DNA of 64,000 nucleotides from Adiantum capillus-veneris. Its lineage: Eukaryota; Streptophyta; Polypodiopsida; Polypodiales; Pteridaceae. This document shows positions 57,711 through 64,000 of the stretch, one piece after another; the stretch's first letter is position 1, and the number at the start of each line of letters is the position of its first letter. The notes beneath the pieces are model-generated. The model searched no databases and was not told the DNA's origin. It saw only the letters and a list, made by a program, of their open reading frames with translations. The stretch is from assembly GCA_014529385.2 (NCBI GenBank), contig CM043962.1, forward strand, positions 53,711,905 through 53,775,904, written 5' to 3'. A program made the position numbers and the translations under genes.

Positions 57711-58508
57711 TTTTTAAGTGATCCCCCTAAGGGACTGATATTCTAAGGACATGTCCTCTTTTGTCTTTGACTACATGTCCTTCTCTTCGTAGGTGTTGTA
57801 GACAAGCTACCCACCGCTTTAACCACATGCTTTTCCTTGTGTAAGAGGTCTAATTGAGATTCAACTTTCGATAAATCTTCTATCATTCCTAGGGTTTTTT
57901 TATGAAATCCTTGTAATCATTGGTCCTATATTCATGTATTCTTTGTTCCAATTTTTTATCTTTAGGTTAGCTTCTACTAGATTCTCAAGTATATATCCCC
58001 CAAGTTCACACTTGATCACTCTTCTTTCTACTCTCCAAATGTATTACGGGCTTTGTGTAACAAGGTGGCTTTTGTACCTTGAAGTATTGTGAGGAGTCTT
58101 ATTGGCAATTCTATCTTTGAATAAATCAAGTACTTGTAGATTAGCTTGCACCCTTGCTGCTTGATGAAAGCTTTGTCATTGTTGATGGCTTCGTATTTAG
58201 CAGCAGTTGGTGGTTGCCTTTTGGTAAATGGATGCTTGAAAGATCATATCACTTGTAATTTTAGCTCTTACTATGGATACATCTTTGTCTTTCAAGGTTG
58301 CTTGTCCATTATACTAGATGGAACTCATTAGATCACGAGATCTCTAGAAGTTAGTCCTCGATGGCAATAATCTATAAAAGCTATCCAACTATAGACATCT
58401 GGCTTTAGGGTTTTGGTGCAGGCTTCAGAGCTCTTCTAGGAAGATGGTGGCTTTTACTTTATACTCTTATATGTTTACTTTTCATGGTAGACCAACAGAA
58501 ATACATTT
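57711..58508. other. no gene seen
   Basis: Both strands carry only short ORFs. The integrase of the element to the right would be expected here on the minus strand but no integrase motif is recognisable. Confidence 0.35.
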
Positions 58509-60520
58509 CTACTCCTTAAAGAGTAGATTATGGAATCCCTCTTTGCCCTGCATAAGGAGAAGCATGGGATTTATGCATGACTTTATTATTGGGTGAGTAA
58601 CATGTAGCCTATTTCCATTTAGAAGATAACCATCCTCCAAGGTGAATGGTTCTTTTTTTTCCCCTAATGAAAAGGCTGTAGTTACGTACTTAAAGTTTTG
58701 GTCAATAGCATACTCATCTATCATAAAAGATAGATCATTGTGAGTTGCTATAGACACCACATTTACCCTTGGCCGTTGTGAAAGTGCATCGACCACTTGA
58801 TTGTGCTTGCCAGCAATGTGAGCAATATGAAATTTAAATTGCAAAAGAAAAATTGCCAACCTTATTTGTTTATTCGAGAGCTTGGTTTGTGTCATGAAGT
58901 TCTTGAGGCTTTGTGATCCATTCGTAGGATGAATGGAGGCCCCAAGAGATAGTGCTCCCATGTGTCTAGGGCATGTAGAACAGTTAAAAGCTCTTTTTCG
59001 TATATGCCCAAGACCAGTTCATCGGCATTGAGCCTTCATCTCCCATATGCTATGGCATGCCCTTATTGAAGCAAAATTGGTCCAAGACAATCACCACAAG
59101 CATCACATTGGACCTCAAATGGCTTTGAGAGATCTAGAAGCATGAGGATTGGTTGAGAGGTAAGCTTCTCTTTGAGCTTGTCAAAAGCATTTTTCCCCTT
59201 AGCAGTCCATGAATACTTAACGTTCTTCTTTGTTAAGTCATGTAATGGTCTTGCAATTTGAGAAAATTTTTCTATGAAGTCTATAGTATGCACACATACA
59301 AATAAAGCTTCTTAGCTCATGTAGATTCCTTGGATTAGGCCATGCTTTTATTACCTCCAACTTTGATAGATCCATACGGATACCATCTTAAGAGATAATG
59401 TGACCTGAATATTGAATCTCTTGTAAGAAAAAATCACTTTTCTTTTGATTAATGAAAAGCCTTTTCTCTCTCACAGCAGCTTGAAAGATTACCTGGAGGT
59501 GTCACTTGTACTCCTCAAAAGAATTTGAGTGTCCTGAAGATTTTTGTTCATCGTGAGCTTGAATGCACCTGGAGCATTTGTCAGGCCAAAACTTGTAGCT
59601 TATCAAATGGATCTTCTACCTACGGCACACAAAATCTTTTTTTTGTTATAGTGCTCCTATTTAGTGCTCTATAGTCGATACACATGTGATATGTGCCACC
59701 TTTCTTTTGCACTAAAAGTACTCATGAACAGAATGGAGAGGAGCTAGGTCTCACCATCCCATTTTTCACCAATTCATGTATTTGCCTCATGATCTCCTCT
59801 TGTTGAGCTTGTGAAACTCAATAAGGAGGTTTATTAGGCGGTGAGCTTCCTAGTAGAATCTATATTGCATGGTCATCATCCCCTCGTTTTGGAGGTAGCT
59901 CACTAGGGATGTCATCAATGAAAACATCTTGAAATCCATTTAGGAAATTAGACAGCTCTAATTCCTCTTGATTCCCTTTCTTGCTACTTGTGAAAACATT
60001 AGAATCATTTACAGATTCTCTAACAAAAATCATACACAAAAAAGTAGAGCTTTTCATTGACTTATCAAAAGAAATCATATTTACTAGGGATATAGTGTTC
60101 CCCTACTCATTAGCATCTATGTATAGGCTATTTTCCCTGTAGGTGAAATAGATTCTCCTTTCAGGGAACTTCATGTGAGCAGCCATGCGATTGAACCATG
60201 GTACCCCTAGGATAACATCCTCATGTTGGAGAGGAGAGATAAAAAAAGTCTTCTTTGTCGGTGTAGCTTTGGACATGAAGCCTCAACTTCCCAATCAAGG
60301 GAGTAACGGAGGCTTGCTATCCCTTGAAATCTATGTCAGCAATTACAGTATCTCCCATCTCAAAAGCTTGAATGCCCAACTTGGTGGCCAACTCCGTTGA
60401 TATAAGTTGTGAGTAGAGACAGGGTCAAAGAGAATAAGGGTATCATGCTCCCTTACTTCTCCCAAAGCATATGAGAGAGGTGATCCTTTGCCATGATCAT
60501 CCTCCTTTAACTCCTATTTA
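58509..60520 (-). pseudogene. Ty3/gypsy protease-RT-RNase H remnant
   Basis: On the minus strand: HDTLILFDPVSTHNLY (protease active-site region, DPG/DSG-type motif lost) and LQHEDVILGVPWFNRMAAHM (protease end) at 60200-60460; LNGFQDVFIDDIPSELPPKR (60078-59860, RT start); CSVLLVQKKGG-like and YHMCIDYRALNRSTITKKRF (RT fingers, about 59660-59740); FIEKFSQIARPLHDLTKKNV and FEVQCDACGDCLGPILLQ (RT thumb/RNase H, 59063-59293); FKFHIAHIAGKHNQVVDALS (RNase H end). The RT palm with the catalytic DD is missing and stops are frequent. No integrase follows. Confidence 0.75.
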
Positions 60521-61049
60521 GGAATATTGGGAATTATTCGAGTTCCATTTATTATAATACTACTAAAAAAAATTAGTATTTTTGTGTAGTTTGAGATATC
60601 ATCTATTTGCAGACACACCCTATGTTCCATTAAAATATATCCCTTAGTACATATCTTTTGGAGCATGTGTACTTAAAGACATAGGTACATAGTGAAAGAA
60701 GGGATTTTAATTAACATCTCAATTTTGTGACATTAAGGTTAAAGCTTTGGCTATATCAACACTCGAAAAACTCTAAAATACTCAAATATGAATTTTAGAA
60801 CTGAAGGGACCTCAAAAAAAGTGTGGTGTTTAAAAACACCAATATAGAAAATAAAATCCAATTAGCATATTCACATGATATCCAATTGGTGCACTCATCC
60901 ATAGTGTTTTAGATACCAATGGGTTCAAAAAATGATAACTTGAACTCCAACACAAGGGTCAAAATTAATTATAGGGAGAACTGCTTGCCTCTCACTTCTA
61001 GTCACAAGCCTGTCTCTTATTGAAGATAGTGGAGACAACTACCTCTTGA
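60521..61049. other. no gene seen between gag and protease remnants
   Basis: AT-rich sequence without coding character, possibly an insertion within the element. Confidence 0.3.
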
Positions 61050-61548
61050 CTAGAAATCTGGTGTGGTGGCCACTATGGTTGCCATCACATGTGCCATGTC
61101 TATCTCATCTGTCAAATCTTTATCATCATTATCTATGTTCAGATGGAATTTGCCTCTTTCCATTTGTGAGTTCTTGCTTTTGTCTTTGGCTTCAAACTCC
61201 CAATTCAAACAAAACATTGTGTCACATTTATAACAGCGGTTCTTGGTTCTCATGGGTAGCGGCTAAGTGAGTATTGGTTATGTTATCTGTTCCAAGCTTG
61301 CCTTTGCATTTTTCCTGTAGTAAGCTCATGCATTTGCATTTTGATTCATAATGAGGAGCCAAAACAAACTGATGGCTCCCTTGGGAACTCTTCTCAAACA
61401 TAGTTTGGTGACTAGATGCTAGTCGATTTGCATACCCAATGGTTGATGTTGGTGATTTGAGGAGGAAGATTTCATCATGGTCCACTTGCCTTAATATTAA
61501 GGCCATTTGTCTCATAAATGCCACTTCAAAGCTCAAAGAAAAATTCAA
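61050..61548 (-). pseudogene. Ty3/gypsy gag C-terminal part with degenerate zinc knuckle
   Basis: Minus frames give IGYANRLASSHQTMFEKSSQ and, overlapping, MRTKNRCYKCDTMFCLNWEF followed by an acidic stretch. The CxxC after a basic run resembles the single zinc knuckle before the protease in gypsy elements, with the later His and Cys not clearly kept. It lies between the primer site and the protease remnant on the same strand. Confidence 0.5.
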
Positions 61549-62069
61549 TCTCTAAGGAGCATCCCATTAGAGTGTTTCAAAATGCTTGTAAGGGAGTGCC
61601 TAGGACGGCAGGTTTTCAATTCCTACAGTATATCAAAATACTTGTTCATGCCAAGCAAAAAATGGCTACCCCAAGCTGCAAAAGCATCTCAAAACGTTGA
61701 GATCTAGCCCATCAGACATTGCCTTAAGAGCTAATTCCAAGTGCAATATTGGATTAGCATTTCAAAACGCTAGAGCTTTCCCTCTCTACATTGTTGAATG
61801 CCTGGTGTGGATCGTTGCCTGCATTTATGCTTCACAAGTTGTGCATCTTGACATTGACTACAGTTCAATATGATCTCAAATCAAGTTTCTAGCATTGCCA
61901 TTGGCTTGGGAGACTGCCAAAAATACCATTGCAAAATGCTACCAAGCTGCTAGGGGATGTTCTAGTGCCTTGCATTTTTGAACGCTATTGCACCCAAGGT
62001 TCCTCTTTGTGGTCCTTTTCCTCCTTCACCATGTGTTGATCCTCTCCCTTGTGATCAATGAGGACAAAT
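61549..62069 (-). other. leader, no gene seen
   Basis: Between primer site and gag remnant; the capsid domain expected here is not recognisable. Confidence 0.3.
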
Positions 62070-62080
62070 CTCTGATACCA
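62070..62080 (-). other. tRNA-iMet primer-binding site
   Basis: The minus strand reads TGGTATCAGAG immediately after the LTR end GACTTTGACA. Confidence 0.8.
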
Positions 62081-62138
62081 TGTCAAAGTCAATGATGCTA
62101 AATCATGCAGCATTGGGGAGCTAAAATACACAAGAAAT

Positions 62139-62169
<31 letters not shown>

Positions 62170-62272
62170 CTGTTGAACCAACCAACCTTGGCAATGAATT
62201 GATGATCATACGATGGGGGAAATTTTTACATATATAATCATCTAAAATTTTTTCCCTAACTAGACTTTGACA
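62081..62272 (-). repeat. 192-bp 5' LTR of the gypsy element
   Basis: Plus strand runs TGTCAAAGTC to GACTTTGACA, perfect 10-base inverted ends with TG...CA termini, bounded by the primer site. It contains a (GA)n tract at about 62140-62170 and an ATATATGTA patch. No second LTR copy was found in the window. Confidence 0.75.
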
Positions 62273-62715
62273 AATAAGTAAAATAAATACCTAAAAGCCA
62301 AAATAAATATTTGGATCACACTGGGCAGTTCGCTTTAGGTGCCATAACTTTAATGCAAATAACCAATTTCACAAAATGTTCTACAATTATATTTACAAAA
62401 TTCTTTTAGAGAAATTTACAAGATACTATAGCTACAATTGTGTTTGAAGGACCCTAAGTTTCACAATCGATCAAGTCAATACACTTTTCTACCTTTCAAA
62501 CTTTGGGAGTTTGTTGTTGGTACATGAGAATGGGATGTACAGCATGGTATTGAAAATACTCTAAGAAGCATTCACACATTTTTCATCAGCTACAATGTTC
62601 TGAGTGTTTCCATCATCTTCTTGTGCATCCTCATCACCTATACCATGAACCATGATCCTTATTAGCTCTAACATTTTCTTTTGCACACCCAACATCCACA
62701 ACTAAACTAGTTTTT
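62273..62715. other. no gene seen
   Basis: Flanking AT-rich sequence beyond the LTR. Confidence 0.3.
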
Positions 62716-63000
62716 CTAGCATTGTCTGCCCTCCTCATGGTCAAAATCCTTAGCTTCTTTAACTCTACTATCATCCATGTTGTCTACATTACCATTTTCT
62801 TCACTTTCATCACCATCCTCTCCACTGCTTTGTTGCTTACTGATCTCAAGATTGTTGAGATTTTCTTTTCTTGCATCATCAAACTTCACTTTTTGTCTTG
62901 CAAGTGACTCTTGACTTGAACCATACCACTTGCACAAGGACAAATTGCTCTCCAAAATAGCAAAGCATTGAGATTCTAACTCCATTGCTTCAAAAATCAT
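62716..63000 (-). CDS. short acidic ORF, unknown
   Basis: A 94-residue minus-strand frame starts MIFEAMELESQCFAILESNL, contains LARQKVKFDDARKENLNNLE and ends in a Glu/Asp/Ser/Asn-rich segment. It has a plausible hydrophilic protein character but no motif and no neighbour that explains it. It may be a fragment of a larger lost gene or chance. Confidence 0.25.
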   Translation of the reverse strand: MIFEAMELESQCFAILESNLSLCKWYGSSQESLARQKVKFDDARKENLNNLEISKQQSSGEDGDESEENGNVDNMDDSRVKEAKDFDHEEGRQC

Positions 63001-63170
63001 CTTTACATAGAGAAATGACCCTTCTCTTTTTTAACAGGCTTTTGTCCAAAAACACAACTTTGACATAAAATATTTCTAGAAAATAGCTTTGCCTAGGACA
63101 AAACCCTATAATAAGACCAGCAATAAAGCTTTTGTCAATAAATTCTCGACTCTTTTCACTAGAATATGAG

Positions 63171-63585
63171 AAAAAGCATTAGGGAAAATTTGGACTCACA
63201 AAGGGGCCCTATAAGGAGTTTGACTTCCTCTCTCATGTCCAAAACAAGCGTGCGGTAAAATTTTTGCAAATAAACTCTAAACTTGGCGGAGATTTGACAG
63301 TTAGAATCTCCTCTTCAAGCTCTTTCTAATGATATATAGCACGCCACGAGATTCCTCATATTTTGAAAGATTCTCACAAAATCTTTCAAAATATGAGGAA
63401 TCTCATGGCGTGCTATATATCAATAGAAAGAGCTTGAAGAATAGATTCTAACTGTCAAATCTCCACCAAGTTTAGAGTTGATTTGCAAAAAAAATTATCG
63501 CACACCCATTTCGGACATGAGAGAAGAAGTCAAACTCCTTATAAGGCCCCTTTGTGAGTCGAAATTTTCCCTAATGACTCTTTTT
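63171..63585. repeat. ~415-bp foldback: ~204-bp inverted repeats, 7-bp loop
   Basis: The left arm 63171-63372 and right arm 63380-63585 are inverse copies with roughly one difference per 13 bases. The arms start AAAAAG(AGT)CATTAGGGAAAA and meet at TTTTGAAAGATT/AATCTTTCAAAA around CTCACAA. This may be a foldback MITE or a hairpin source of small RNAs. ORFs crossing it on both strands are incidental. Confidence 0.9.
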
Positions 63586-64000
63586 GTAGGAGCCTTGTCA
63601 ATCAACCGAAACCTATCAACCTTGCTATTAAAAAGAGCAACCATTGTGATCTCCATAGTTCCATCTATCCATGATTTATCTCTTGTTATGTGGATATTTC
63701 CATCTTCAATATGGACCTTAACTAAGTGGCTAGAAACCCCTTCAACAAGCATTTTAATATGATGCACAAAATCAATGAAGCACACTAACATGTATTCATA
63801 TTATGCATTCAATGTGTTTAGATTGAGTGCCAAGTTTGCAAAAAAATAATTTATAGAGTTGCTCTTTTGTACCATGAAAAACCAAGACTACTACTTGAAA
63901 TGGTACATGTTATACATTGCAAAAAACTTTGATCTTCTTCATATTAAAGCCCACTCCCTTTATTCTCTAAGGAATAGACTCATGTTGAGATATTATGCAC
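63586..64000 (-). other. short open minus frame, unknown
   Basis: The minus frame from 63791 reads MLVCFIDFVHHIKMLVEGVS then WIDGTMEITMVALFNSKVDR before entering the foldback. It looks protein-like but is unidentified. Nothing else is supported up to the window end. Confidence 0.25.

Noticed and set aside
1..64000. CRISPR arrays, tRNA or rRNA genes, bacterial-type operons
   Set aside because: None seen. The regular repeats here have 30-, 108-, 159- or 286-base units without spacer structure, and the content is plant retroelements.

Overview
The window looks like nuclear DNA of a large-genome land plant. My best guess is a gymnosperm, but a fern or lycophyte cannot be excluded. It is a graveyard of old, nested and mostly minus-strand LTR retrotransposons. 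I see plant-type LTR features, tRNA primer sites (three initiator-Met type, one Asp type), GT-AG introns with plant-like donors, microsatellites, MITEs and long AT-rich stretches. I found no bacterial operon, CRISPR array, tRNA or rRNA gene.

Layout. (1) 1-14030: a very long minus-strand Athila/Tat-like Ty3/gypsy element running off the left edge. It has a tRNA-Asp type primer site, gag, protease, RT-RNase H-integrase and, unusually, a second aspartic protease reading directly after the integrase. Both untranslated flanks carry ~286-bp repeats with a palindromic core. (2) 14149-20285: two inverted, divergent copies of another gag-protease family; a 466-bp MITE sits in one copy and the other copy shows the empty site. 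(3) 20290-25200: gag-protease of a third family, then an integrase tail. (4) 25719-27190: a copia 5' end (primer site, gag, start of protease), cut off by a chromovirus LTR. (5) 27190-42412: a minus-strand chromovirus with ~3.4-kb LTRs. Its 5' LTR is split by a 5.6-kb element with ~153-bp LTRs and a 5-bp target duplication.

(6) 42413-46650 is the least retrotransposon-like part. A plus-strand intron-containing gene begins with a histone H3/CenH3-like fold and is followed by a Ulp1-type cysteine protease exon and a Lys/Ser/Pro-rich SPKK-like tail. A convergent minus-strand two-exon gene of unknown function lies next to it. Both carry a nonsense TAG where CAG (Gln) is expected. This pair is the best candidate for something undescribed.

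(7) 47372-50200: microsatellite and a tandem duplication of ~850 bp. (8) 50330-52420: decayed copia RT-RNase H. (9) 53300-57470: Athila/Tat-like RT fragment between two decayed coding stretches of unknown kind, one of them coiled-coil. (10) 58509-62272: another Ty3/gypsy element with a short 192-bp 5' LTR. (11) 63171-63585: a ~415-bp near-perfect foldback.

Nearly all coding regions are broken by stops and frameshifts, so most CDS-like features are called pseudogenes. Similarities were judged by eye from translations; no search was run.
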